Assembly (NCBI GenBank): GCA_022316685.1 | Contig: JAKJHU010000065.1 | Coordinates: forward strand, 3,342,322-3,406,321 | From: Progne subis subis | Lineage: Eukaryota; Chordata; Aves; Passeriformes; Hirundinidae | Length of the DNA stretch: 64,000 nucleotides | Direction of reading: 5' to 3' | Shown: piece by piece, positions 23,270 through 37,000 of the stretch | How positions within the stretch are numbered: the stretch's first letter is position 1 | Layout: the number at the start of each line of letters is the position of its first letter | Position numbers and translations under genes: made by a program | The notes under the pieces: model-generated | The model's database searches: none | What the model saw: the letters and a program-made list of their open reading frames with translations, nothing else | Told to the model about the DNA's origin: nothing

Positions 23270-25884
23270 GTTATAAAATCTGTCACGTTATTCTCTCTCT
23301 GTCTGGTTTCTGTGGGTTTTGTACTTGCCAAGCATTCAACCATGACTCCCAGGCTTGCACCAAGTGGTTTTCTACCCCAGTTCAAAGCAGCTGCAGATCC
23401 CTTTGATTCTGAAATCAGATGATTTTAACACATTACTAATACAGATTTAGACCAGATTAAGAGCCACAAACTAAACAAGGGAGGGTTGCATGCTCAAGGA
23501 GCAAACTTGGGTGCTTCCTCCAGACATTACTTCAGTATCCTTTCATGAATGCAAATTTTAAAATCTAGAAACTAGATAAGAAGTTTGAAATTAATCAGAG
23601 TATATTGTTACAATTTAAATAACCACAAATTCTATTTTACTTTTCTTTATTACTCCAATGATGCAAAATACATCTAATTTCTTCAAAAGTTTAAGAGCTA
23701 ATTTTGTGCCAACTAAATTTCAGGTGCCAGGAGATCAAGGATAGAGGAACTACATAATTAATCTTTCTTCCTAGACCATGCAAAGAGAAGAACCTTTGGA
23801 AAACTCAGAAACAAAACCCAATTTACATACTTGGAAAGAGCTTTAGTATTGTTTACCACCCATGGAGAAAATAGGCCTATGATATTAAGAAATGAGACAA
23901 AATGAGGCAGTAGTCTTGGCCTAGCTCTGTAAACCCAGGAATTAGTAGCAGGAATTTACCTAGTACTTTTTTTTTCATAACATATATGTGATCCTCAGGT
24001 AAAAGATTGAAAATATCTACTTATATTATTTTAATAATTTCATTTTATAGTTAACACATGTAATATCTTAAAATACTTAAAATTTCGTGTAATCAAATCA
24101 GCTGTGAAACTATACCATTTTTTCCAAGAGATGGCAGCACCAACCTCTAGAACACATTACAGTATTTTAAAATCAGTATTCATGAATAAGCATTAAATAT
24201 GGAAGAGTTGCCCATTCTGGATCTGAAACCTCCTTTTAAAAGGAAACAAATCATGTTCCATATGTGTGGAACTTGGTTTCAGACTCTGTTAGATCCTGGG
24301 AATCAAGATTTCTCTAAGTGCCAGGCAGTGTCACCATAAAACATCCTTTTTATCAGAAAGTGTAATCCATTAAACTGCTTTCTGAAAGTTCTGATACAGC
24401 TTTCAAATTCTAGAAATTCTGTGAAACTTCAAGCCACCTGGTTCCCAGTGTCACAGAAGCATTCCTAAGGCAGCAGCCCTGGTTCAGGTGAGTCATGCTA
24501 AACAGGAGAAAACACTTTTTCTACCCTGCATTTTTGGCCCAATCCTTACCCAGGTTCCAGCAACTGATTCTTGGTACTGAGTTTGATAGATTTCAAACTT
24601 GCTGTTCCTGGTGTCTCATTACAGCCCTTCATGTTCCTAGTCGTCATGCTGGCTTTGTTCTTTTCAGTGCTGCAGAGCAAATCTAGGGAAACAAAGGCCA
24701 CAGACAGTTCAATTTTGTGTTGTAGTCTCAGAGCACCCACAGGGTTCAGAGGATCCCAAGGCCATTCTCTTTGCTTACCTTTCTTTCTCAGTCGAGACAA
24801 TTTCTGCTTTTACCTTTATTGCTTCTGGTCCATCAGGTTTTCCACGAGCTCCAGCTACCCTGACTCTCCTCGTCAGGAGCACAAGAGCAGCCAGGTTTGC
24901 TAAGGTTTGCCACAAAGGGATGGATCTGCCCCCTCAGAGCACTGACATCTGCTCCTAAGAGCAGCAGACCTCATCACTCACCTTTCCCACGGGTGTGAGA
25001 TTCAGAGTGCTCGTGCCCCAGATTTAGGTGAGTGTCTGCATCCCTCTCCTCATGGTGATCCTGGAATGGTCTGACACCTCAGGCTTGTCACTGCTGCTAC
25101 CTCTCAGCCTCCCCTCTGGACACCAGAATTACTAACTGTGACAGCCACTTGAACATATTTATGTATATGATTCTTCCTCTTTACTCACACTCATAATTTT
25201 ACATTTTACCTGTCCTTTTTGGTACAATTTATTGTCCAAGCCCACCCCAACCCTCCACCACCACTCTCCTGCCATAATCGAAAGTCATCCTTTCAAAAGC
25301 AGTGGCATTTTAAAAGGGATAGAACTAAAACAAGCTCACTAAATCCAGCACGATATCAGTAATCTTAAACTGGAAAGCTTAATACTTAGGATGGTTTGAA
25401 GAGGAAAACCCAACCTCATTCGGATTTATTAGATCAATCAGTAGCTAACTGCACGTCGACTACAAAGCACAACCAAAACACTTGCTCTCCAGAATGCTCA
25501 ACAGTGAGTGGGTTGCCAAATTATAGTAAACAAATGTTAATTAATCTCCTGAGATTTGCTGGCTGGTTGGTGGCTTCTGCATACCCCAAAATTAATCATT
25601 TCAGCTGTGACCCACAAGGAATTATGAGAGAGAAACTGATGACAAGACAGTAAATATTTGTTCCACCTACTTACTAAATTAATTATGTCATACAGGAACT
25701 TTGGGGAATGTGGTGAATTGAGTGCAGTGACTTCTGTTACAACTGTGCATTTAGCAAATTAAATCCAAATATTTACCACTTTATAAGAAACAAAATATGA
25801 GCTTTGATCACTTACATTAAAGCCTCACTGCACATATCATTGAAATCTTTTTGTAGTCTTCTTGCACAACCAACCAACCAAAAA

Positions 25885-27759
25885 CCAAAATGGTTTAATG
25901 TAATTTATTTGAAATGCTCCCAGAAAAGATTAAGGCCATTATTTAAAAAAAAAAAAAAGGCATGACACATTCATTCTTTCTCCTCTAGCTGAACATTTTA
26001 CATGCTTTTTGCTCAGTTTCAACATTTTTGCTGAACAACTTCCCTATGCCTTTTCTTTTACAGACTTTTCCTTTCATCTTCACTGGTATACTCATTCAGC
26101 TCTAAAAATGAAGCAGTTGAAATAAATTACAAAGCCTGAAACAGAAATGAAAATTCTTTTTTTTTTTTGAAAAACTATAAATACAGAAATATGTTCTATA
26201 GGGTAAAAATGCCATTTTTTTAAAAAATAAAAATAGCTTGTTTTATATTGTTTACCATCTTGTCACACTGATTTCTGTAATGCACATCAGCATATATATA
26301 TGTAAGATACTTAGCAAATTTTATGTAAACTTGTAGAACACAAGAAAAAAAATTTTTGGCAGTAACTTAGGAATTTTTCTACTTTTGTTGTTACAAGTAC
26401 TTTGCACAATTATCTTGTGTAATACCAAGAATCATTAAAAATTTGTAGTATATCATTTCATAGCTTTCCATATAGCACTGGCATTATTTCTTACAGTAAG
26501 AAATAAAATACTACCCAGGGATTCCTGAAAAATAACAGGATGCTCAACTATCTGTTTTAGACTGCATTTAAGTGACTCATCTGCTCCTCATCATAATGAG
26601 TAGGTTAAATCAGCCACCAGAAGACACAGTAACATTTCCAATGACAGTACGAAATTCAATGCAACAAAAACTCTTAACACAAAACTTAAGGAAAGTAAAA
26701 AGGATGTAATACATCCTAAAGGACAAACAATTCCCTTTTTTGTTTAAACTCTCTCTACATAATCCCACACGGTATTTGTAGAGCACCGTTCATAGAAAAT
26801 CATCACTTATTTTTAAAAACCAACTACATGTAATTGTAAACAGACATTTACAGAAAATTAAATGTTTTAACATTAGTGGTGCTTAAAACCAACAGTGGAG
26901 GTCAGTGGAGTGCAAAATGCTGAAGAGGGCCTATTCACAAGCAAAAGCTCCTTTCCATTCTTATTGTTTGTGACAATACATATATAGGGCACTGAAAGCA
27001 AATTACCAGCTTATTTACAAACATCCAGTATTCTCAGCATTTCATTTAACTCAGTGCTGACTGTAAAGGTTTGGTCGTGGTTTTTTCAGTTGATTATTTT
27101 TAGCATTACATGCTTTGAAAAATAAACCATCTTACTATGTTGACCATTTGAAACGTCCAGATTTTAGGAAGTTTGGCCTCTGGATCTTAGGGCAGTGCTT
27201 CATTTTGAAAAATAAATCCCTAAAGAGTCCCTGTTTCCATGGCCCACTGTTTCTAGTCCTTGTTGATTTAATACCACAGGAGTTTGGATAGGTTATTGCA
27301 AGATAGTTTTCTTTTTTGTTCCAAGAAACGACTTTTTCTTTCCATGCCTTTAAGAAAACTTATTATCTCGATACCCATCCTGAAATTCCGTATTGAGTCC
27401 ACATCTTCAGCTGCCCCTTTAGAGGGCCAATAAAGTACTTAAAAATCAGGAAAAGGTTATTTACGTAATGCATATATAAACAGCAGTTTAGAGATTCTGT
27501 TTACAGCAGGACATTGAGAATAACTGGTCAAGTACCTCTTTCATCCGCCTTGGGTGTTTATGGGATATAACCACAGGACATGAGTTGCAAGAGATTCCAG
27601 CTTATACATTTGGGCACTTACAGTACGACACTCACAGGTACAAACTGACATCGTCACAAAAAGGATCCTAAAAGTGCTTCTCCGAACGGTTCCGTGCATG
27701 GAATGCAAACACTGTACAGGTAAGAAAGAGATTTTTCTCCCAGGAACCGGAAGTTTTTG
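25885..27759 (-). other. ARHGEF3: Probable ARHGEF3 3' UTR
   Basis: AT-rich sequence following the stop codon at 27762-27760. An AATAAA signal on the minus strand lies at 25909-25904, about 1.85 kb past the stop, close to the 3' UTR length known for the mammalian gene. A Pumilio-type UGUAAAUA element is present (27019-27012, minus strand). The cleavage point is inferred; earlier signals could also be used. Confidence 0.5.
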
Positions 27760-28082
27760 TCAAACGTTGGTTTCTGTTTGCTTCGGGCTCTGGCAGGCGC
27801 CGGCCTGCTCCACGTGCTCGCCGGTGTCCATGCCGCAGTCTGACTCGCAGTCCGACTGCTCCATCTGCTCCAGGGCAGCCTCTCCCTGGGGCGCTCCGCC
27901 GCTGCTGGGGGACACAAGGCCGGGGGCCTCCAGCCCGCCAGCCCTGCCTGCGCACGCTGCCCTCTCCTTGGCCTGCCGGATGCAGTTCAGCCACTGCTGC
28001 TTGTTGAAGGAGTCATTGGCTTGGAGACAGTGAGTCTGGCTTTGGGATCCATTTTTGAAGCTGACTCGAAAGAAGTTTTTGA
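27760..28082 (-). CDS. ARHGEF3: ARHGEF3 exon 10 (last coding exon)
   Basis: Residues 410-516 and the TGA stop. KNFFRVSFKNGSQSQTH, then NKQQWLNCIRQAKE, completes the PH domain. The tail is Ala/Gly-rich, then acidic (EQMEQSDCESDCGMDTGE), and ends ETNV. The tail is about ten residues shorter than human and has diverged, unlike the rest. Acceptor TTTCTTTCAG. Confidence 0.96.
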
Positions 28083-31000
28083 CTGAAAGAAACAATACAT
28101 ATCAAACCCTTGAATGCTTTGGCTGAAAATGGATTTTATAATCAAAGAGTATATTTAACTAACAGAATCTGCACGTTCTTGGCCTTAAGGTCAGACAAGA
28201 CCATATGAGACCAAAGAGAGGAGTCTAGGTATCTCCTTGTTTCTGGGAGAAGACCGCAGAACACCACAAACACTTCTAATAACTTCGTACTGCTGGATTA
28301 AATAACATGGGTTCTGCCATGCATGAGCTATCCATAAAGCTTAAAGTGAATCAGCAAGATTAAGGCTTGTCCCACACTTTAATGCCTCTCCTCCGCAAAG
28401 CAGATTTCCAGAACCTTCACTGAACACAGCATCCTTGTGCCAGCCAAAGACTGCCCCATCTCTTCCATTTGCTTCACTAATACAGTGGATACATACAAAA
28501 AGCCCTTGAAGTTCTGACCAGATGCCATTTAACGGACCCTTGTAATAGAAAAAGCATCTTCACAATATACTTAACTGGAAGGACATAAACATGAATAGCT
28601 GCAGTCTTGACCCCGAGTACTGCAGTATCTGCCAGCTTAAAGACTTATGCAGTGTCAGGAAAGGCAAAACAGCTGAAGCTCAAGATCTCAAAATACACTT
28701 GCTTATAACTTTGCAGTTTTGCCACTACAGTCTCTACGTTCTCCCCTCCGCAATACAGTACAGGAGCAGGCGTGTGGAGAAATTCTATTATCAAAATAGC
28801 GAGCTTTGAGAAAGTATCTAAAAGAAACAGCTTAGAACATAATAAACAAGCCTGAAACAAAATTCACTATGTTGGATGGAGATAACGTTAATTTTAGGGA
28901 GATCATTCTGATGTTGCCTTGGCGGCTATCTTAGAGTGAGCAAACACAAGGAGCTGTCATATCATACTTCTCTCGTTGTTGCTGAATGCTCCACGTATGG
29001 ATCCACCCAGGCGCACCTCCCCGTCCTGCAGGTCCTCCAGCACCAGCTCCCTGACGGGCATGGGCTGCCGGTACAGCTGGTAGCACAGCTGGGCGCTCTG
29101 TGTCACAGCCCGAGTGATCACCAGCACCTCCTCAAAGAGGAAGACGTGCAGTTTCTGGTAAAAGATTAGCAGATAACACAGCATTATTCCTTACTTGAGA
29201 AATCATTAAACCAAATGGAACAAAGGAAGTTCAGCAGAAGGAGGAAAATCGGCCGAGGTTTTTTCCTGCTAATTTGGTTTTGAACTACCTGCCTGACCTT
29301 CACCAGGTGAGCCAGGAAACAGCACGTGTTCCACCTTCCCCTCTCAGCTGTGTGGTGAAACATGACCCTTCCATCCACTGTATGCATAAACATGCTCCAC
29401 AGAAGCAGTTCCAGAGCAGAAAAAACACGCTGCTTACTTTGTCGCTTTTTAAAATAAATTTTCTCCTGAGTTTTATCTACTTCCGTAAGTATCGTGTCAT
29501 ACTTCCATTAGTGTCAGTAATGAAAAAAAGATTTTTTTTTCATTGTTCGCCCATTCAAAAGTTCTATTTAGCACTGAGGGGGAAAAATCTAGGAAAGATT
29601 AAGTCCTCTTCTACTAATATAATCTCTTTTTTGTTGTTGTTTTTCTTTTATTTTTAACTGAAAGCTCAGATTGTGAAACTCATCAGTAGTGCAGTGTCCC
29701 AGAGACTGCAATTCAAGGTACCAGATTTCTCTGGTCAACAAATTAACCTTCATCTCAACAAAGAATCAAGTAAAGCATTGTGAAAAACTACAGCCTTTGA
29801 CAAATTTAAAGTTTGTTGGTACATTTTGTGCGTTCTTTATAGAAATTTTTGTGCGTTCTTTTAATATCACATCTCTGAGACCAGAAATTTGGGGTTTTTT
29901 CCTGCAAGTATTGAAATTGGTCAGATTTACAATTTATCCAGGATACTGTTAGGCTCCATAAGAGACAAGGATACATATAATCTTATTATCTCCCTATACA
30001 GATACTTAACTACTAACAAAAAAAGATTAGTGCTATATATAATAATTAATATTTATCAATTTCCTATATGTTAGAGAGTGATGCTTCCCTCTGCGTGCTC
30101 ACAGCTCTTCTAGCTGTCATGCAAAATGAAGATATCTTTTAAAGTTATTTATGACAAAATGTTTATTCCTTACCACTCCCCTGTTGTTCTTCAGTTCCCC
30201 ATGACAACACACAGCACGTGAATTATCAATCAGTGAATCTCTTTGGCCTTCTTCAAGATAAATGAATCTCTCTTTATAATACTGGCATTCAGATTCACCA
30301 GTCTTTATGTTGATTTCAGCCACAATGCCCTGAATTATATTTATCTGCAGAAACACAAGGAAAACACAGGAACTTCAATTACACAGTCAGCTGTGTATTT
30401 AATTCAGCTGTTTATATAAATATTTGCTTTTTTATATTTCATGTACCGTCCCTTAACTCACTAATAAGCTAAAACTGCTATAATCTCCTAAAAAACCCCA
30501 AACCCAACAACAACTCACAGCTTCTTCCAGATGCTGTTGATCTGGATGATCATTTGGTGTGTGTCTCAGAATTTCTCTGAGCAGCAGCGGGTATTTAACC
30601 AAACGGCTTCTGGGGATATCAAGGAAATTCCAAAGGTCCAGCTTGCGGCTGAAAGGAGACTCCAAGCAGCGCTGCAGGAAATCCTGCACTCTGTGATCTT
30701 GTTTCTTGTGATCCAATAAAGCTTTGGCTGCTACTTGATTGCTGCAGTAGCTGTCGTAGGAGTTCAGGCATGGAAGCTGAGGAAAGAACAAATTATTCCA
30801 TAGCTGCAGCAAATTTCCTGCACTGAAACGTTCAGGTGACTCAGGACATCGGAATTCATGCTGAGACTTTTAGCTGGAGATTCATCCACAGCTGATTGAT
30901 GTAATGTTTCCAACAAATACAGTCTGTACAAGGGTCCTCAGACTACCTTGTTCAACATTTATGTAATTTAAAAGCACTTGTTCATCACTCAGATCCTACA

Positions 31001-34000
31001 CATCTCCGTTACTATTGCAAAGCATTAAAAATATAAATTACTTAAGACTGAGCACTATTTAGTGCAGACAACATTGTACACAGAAGCCTGGCTTTAATTA
31101 TGAATGGAAATAAAAATGTAGGAACGAGTATTCCCAAACCTGGCCTTTTCTACAATCCAACCTTTATATTGCCCTCAGGAACCTTGACAAAACTAAGGTG
31201 ACAAAACTGTATATATATATATAAATCTGAAAAAAAAAAAACTTGCCTGTTTCTTAGAGCACTATATACATTTACATAACCTGCTGTATTAACACCTAAA
31301 TATGCAAAATCTTGCAAAAGAGAAAATTAAACTTAAATATATTTAAACCTAGAGTTCACTGATGTCCAACGCACATCAGGAAATCTATTTTAAATTACTT
31401 TACGCAAAGAAAACTGAGATTATTTTGACATTCACAAATCATTAACTATTTGCATTATATACATTATATAATGCTTCCCTTGTTGACCATAGGCCACACT
31501 TTCACATAGAGCTGCTAAATATCATTACTAAATTCCTTAAAAATTTCAAGCCTTTCTTTCCTGCTAAATTTTATTACTTACGTTTACTTAAAAGCATACT
31601 TCTCACATATCTAAAACCAAAAATATCTCCTTTTGATTACAATGAACAATTCTATCAACAAAATTAACAAAAGCTATTTTAAGTGAACCTCTCTACTTTA
31701 TCTTTTATGAGGCAGCAACATCTCTCTTGTATCCCTGTCTGACTTTCCAAGGAAAGCAGAACAGAAACAGAGGCAGATTCCTAAAGGACCCACCTAATAA
31801 AAACTCTAGTCTGACTCTTGATTTTTATTTAAAGTATATTAATTAGTGTTCAACTCCCGAACAATAAAAGCTTCTTAAAAATATCCCAGTCTAAATATTT
31901 TCATGGAAAATCCCTGAAAAGAGAAAATACTCTATTGTGTCTCTAAACAGTTGCCTTACATTTTAAAAGTATTTTGAGAATATCTTTTTGACACATTATA
32001 GAAAGGAAATTGTCTGAGAAAAACGACATTACAGCTCCAAACTAGAGTCCCAAAATTGATTATAAACTCAGCCTTACCCAGCCCACGAGGATGTGGCCAA
32101 CATGATCTGTTGATCCATCAGGTTTCCTGACTTCTTGGAGTCGCCTAAGAAGTTCTGACAGTTAATAGAAAAAAAGAAGAGAAATCTCACTTTAATAAAC
32201 CTGACTTCAAATCTACATGCTATAATTATGCAGACAAAGACTGTTTGAGTTTTACCTTCATGCAGAGGAATTAGAGAGTCCAGTGTTCCAAAAATTTGGT
32301 TCAGCTCTTGTTCTGTCATTATGGAAAGCTTAAGCATTGGGTCATGATAAGCCTGAAAAGAAAAACAAACATTTGTTGGCTGCAAAATTAATTAAAGAGT
32401 TTAGTGCTCCCTTTGAGTTTCATAACCATATATTAAACTTTCAATTTCATATTAAAAAAAAAAAAAAAAAGGCACTTAAGTGTCTTAGAAAGAATGGACA
32501 GATTGAAATATGCTTTGGATTTTTTCCTCTTTTACTGTCTTAGCAATAATAAAAAACAAAGATAATTTTAAATGTGTTATGAACCAATTAGTACTCCTTG
32601 TTGTAGTTTAGTTTTGGTTTTATTTTTTTAAACATGCCTTTTTTGCCAACTTCAGATCTTCTATCAAGTCTTCTTCTCCCTGGGAAAGTTCAAAGATAGC
32701 CTGTAAAAACAGACACAAATATTAGAAAATATCTTTTTTTAATCTATGCTCCACTTCCTGGGTTGATGTTGTATTTTGAACAGCTGTCTTAACAGCATGC
32801 AACACCATTTGTCTGCTAAATCTGCAGAAATAAAGTAAAGCTTTATTCTGTAACTACAGAATCAAGTGCATGGTTTTTTTAAAAAGTTACACCGGAATGT
32901 TCTTTAATAGCTTATCTCAGAGAGACAAAAAATTTTTTTTCCAAAGGGATGTGTTATTCCTCTTAAAGCACATTTGAGACTTTAAAGCTGGCAGATTAAA
33001 AATAACACCACCCTAATTCACTGGTTTATCAAACCCCCATTGTTATTAACTTACTGCATGATTTCCTCCTTGAACTGGAGTTCAGTAAGAGTTAAGGACA
33101 TTTGGGGCGAGAATTCCTTGCTTTACAATCCAGGCTTTCAACCAGTATAAACCATGGACGCCCAACCCCAGCTGGAGCAGGTTCCTGGGGCTCAGGAACA
33201 CACATTCCTGCCAGGCTTGCAGCTCATGGGCAGCGTGTCCCAGCAAAGCACACAGCATGGCAACAAACAGTTTGTACAGTTCATTTTTCAGTAAGCTGCC
33301 TTTGAAGTTCTCAGTTACAAATTAATTTCCTATTAATTCCTGTCCGACGTTAAAATTTGCACAAGAAATGCTTGACACTGCTGTTTGATTTATGACTCAG
33401 TCCCTGAAATATTCTCAGGGAGAATGTTATGAGCTTTGTTGATACCGCTAGGAATTTCTTCAGCAAATAAAAATATCTTGAATCTGGAGGAGCTCTGTGT
33501 TGACTATAATATGAACTGTTTAGACTTTGTCTTGTCTGAACACATTTAAACAACCAGCATGATTCTTTTTTGCTTTGGAAGACACATCTTTTGATCAGTG
33601 TGTCACCTTTCTAGAGCTGGAAACATCCTCAAAGACAGTCTTTTCCAAAAGGGAAATGATGGTGCATTTTTGTGGGCGTGTATCACCTGAGGAACACCTG
33701 TTCCTGGCACAGCATGCTCAGCTCACATTACTAGAACAACGAAATGAAACACCAAAAGATCAACCGTGACTACAGAAAGTGTCAAACAGAACTCATACTC
33801 ACACGCAGCCAATCACAAGACAATATATCTCAGTAACTCCGTGTTCGTTGAGGAAATACAACGAGCTGGTTTTTACAAAGGATCCATTAATCTAATATAG
33901 CTTGAGTCATAAAGACTAGAGATGGAATTCTGCTCTAGTGGAGGTGGTGACACATTTTAATTGCAGGACATGGAGTGCTACCCCAATGCCTACGAGCATT

Positions 34001-37000
34001 CCCAGCTCTACGCTTTAAAGGCGACTTTGAACATAAAATTTACAGGTTAAAACCCATGTATATCCATATCTATATCTGTATCTATACCTCCTGTCGCTTG
34101 ATTTCCTTGGCTGTCAACATGTGATTGACACAGACATCGAAGGTCTCGCTCCACAGCTTGCTGTCTCTCCTCTTGCTGTTAGCAGGGGCTGCATTTCGAG
34201 CCCACGGCCGTGGGCTGAACAGGTCGGGGCGACTCTCGCTGCGGAAGCTGATGGACCGCTGGCAAGAGACAATTCATTTGGGTTTATGTTACGGCAGTTT
34301 CATGTTCCACCATCATCTTTCTCGTTTTCTAAGCAATTCATATACGTGGTTCAGTACAACAAATGTTCTCTCATTAGTTTTCAATTTGAACCTCATAGCG
34401 ACATTTAGTACCGGGAATGTAAGAGAAATTATTTTAACCCATCCTCGTGGAAGGGCAGGGCCTCCATTCCTGCAGTGAACTCTGTCCAAGTAGAAACTTC
34501 TGGAATGCATTCCCCTACAACAAGCACCAAGAGTGTAAACAGGTATAATGCACAATGGTGCAGCACAGTACACGAACAGAAGTGATCAAATACAGAGTTT
34601 CAATTCGGCGAACAGGAGGGAATTACTCGTACATTTCACATCTGCTTCACCAAAAATTTAGAATTAATGCAAATATTAGACAGTCTACCAAGTGTGTACC
34701 AGCATCTTTGTGTCTACTATGTGGTCTGGTGCTGAACTTCAATAAAGCCAATTTCAATTTTAGGAAAGACTTGAGAGTTCTAATTGTCTGTAAACTCTTA
34801 GAAAGATTTCAGGCTAAGAATGGATACTTTATGCTCTTACTATTCTATTTTGAAAATGTTTCTTTCTTGCTTCATTAAAATGAGAGGCTTCTTTTTGAGG
34901 TCATACCTCTGAAATGCTTAAACTATTTCACATAGTTGAAATACTCTACATTTTTATTGTTATTTAAAACATGCCTTACATAACAAAATCATCTTTCAGT
35001 TGCCTTGGGTAAGACTATTTAAAACAAGATAAACTCTTTCAATTCCCAGATTGAAAGCAGCATATACAAAAGACAATTTTGAAATTTTTCTCTGAAGATG
35101 AGAACCCATGAAATGCAAACAGAGCCTACAAATACTATGTTTTTACCATCTCAGAAGATATAATATAAATAAAGAATCTGTCTTTTAACAGAAGCCTTTC
35201 TGAGTTGTACTTGGAATTGACAAAGACCTTAACAATAAACACACACACACACCCCCTTCCAAAACTTTGCATGTCAGATGCTAGTCTTCCTTCAAGAGTT
35301 AAGGAAAAAGCCATACATGAAATAACATGTTTAATTTACAGTTGTTATGATGAGGAATCACGGAGCAAACTCAAATTAGGCAGTATTTTGGGAAAAGTGA
35401 CCTTTCATATGCACTGACAGAATGTTCCTCTCTGCTGCAGGAGAATTCTCCAATTAATTTAATTCTCATTAAACCAAACTCCCCAAAATCCTGTTTGCTT
35501 AGCATTCTTGCTACCTAGACACAATAAGTATATATTTAATTGATTTCTGTCATACATCAGCCTTTTCATTAACCAACCAAAGTGTACCTGGCTTAATAAG
35601 AGACACAGGACTGAGGTAATTTAGTAGTGGAATAGAGCCCTAAACTGAAGTTCTATCAAAAAATTACAAAAACAGGTTTGAAGATACTCTGATGCTATCT
35701 TTGCTTTGTACTTGTCGAGAAGGAAAAATTAAAAATATAATAACAGTAAAAAAAAAAAAAAAAAAAAATCAGTCGTGATAGAATCCCATGAAGGAACTGC
35801 AGGAATGTCAAAAGAGCGTTTCTACATCTCCAGTCTTTTAAAAATATCTTCCTTGTTTCTGGCTTCCTTAAAAAAACATGTCCCACACACTGTTTAAAAA
35901 CTATGGCCCTGTGGGATTATTAAAATTTTCATATAATTCTAAAAACTAAAGGAGCTGGGGGAAAAAAATCCATCCACAACCCCACATTTTGTTTACCATA
36001 TTTCTCTGGAGGCAACATTTTTGCCTGGCTGTTATAAGACTGTTTCTTGAAGGGTTTATGTGTGACCAATAATTTATTGCATTAATTAACAACCTTTAAT
36101 TAGAGCTGCAGTAAAGCAAACAGCTTCATGTGTTGGGCAACAGCCACTAGTCAAAGCCCTGGCATTCAGAACTGGTATTAAAACAAATTTTCTTCTTGAG
36201 GATTTTTAGAAATTTTTGGTGTCCTAAGATAGATAAAAAGTAATTTGGACTCCCTACTTGAATTCAAGACACACTGATGAAAACTGAAGTTGCAGAGGAA
36301 GCCAGCCAAACTTCAATTTCTCTCTTCAGCATCAGCTGGAGTTCTTTTTCTGACCCTATTTTCTGCTTTAAGCCAAGCAGCACAGCTGTGAAGAAGTCCA
36401 GGCAGATCATCATAATTATTATTCTAGCTTGATGGAGACTGAAAACACAGCTATGACATAAACTGGCTTCCCAGGTGGATTAACAAGTAAAAATACCTGT
36501 TTAGCATTAGCTCTCCTGCAGCTCCACAGGCAGAGATGGAGCTAACAGCATTTTTAGTAGTCAGCTGCTTTACACTGCCCTACATGACAGAAACAGAATG
36601 ACTACAAACAGTCAATTGCAAAAACAAACAAACGACAACAAAAGAAGGGCGCAGAAAGAAAACCTGAAAGACTTCAAATATCTTTCACTTGGAATCCTTA
36701 TTTAAAAAGTATTGAAAACGAGTGGGAAATTGGAATAAAGTGAAGTGTACACACACAAAAAAAAAAAAAAAAAATCAAATACATCTATAACCAGTAAGAT
36801 ATGCAAAACATGAAAAGTTGCTAAGAACTTATCTTAAAAAAAAACCTACACAAATCCCAGACAGAAATGTTTCTCCTCATGCTGCATGCTGCAAGTCCAT
36901 TAATGGAAAGTGGAAGTCACAGGTACAGAGGTAAGGAAAATTATACACAATAAGCTTTTTTTTTTTCCTCTTACATGTATCTTCCATTTAGAAGAATATC

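Larger units (their letters stand above)
20936..25884. other. Spacer between TASOR and ARHGEF3
   Basis: The GC-rich tail of the promoter region fades by about 21.1 kb, and the rest is AT-rich. It contains an LTR-like stretch (about 22300-22690), a 25-base A run at 23245-23269, and otherwise unique sequence. No open frame resembles a known protein and no RNA gene was recognised. Confidence 0.6.
28083..34087 (-). other. ARHGEF3 introns 3-9 (between the exons listed)
   Basis: Seven introns of about 0.1 to 1.4 kb, AT-rich, with no further gene seen. They include a short TA repeat near 31211-31222. Intron 4 (32353-32637) starts with GC rather than GT. Confidence 0.8.
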
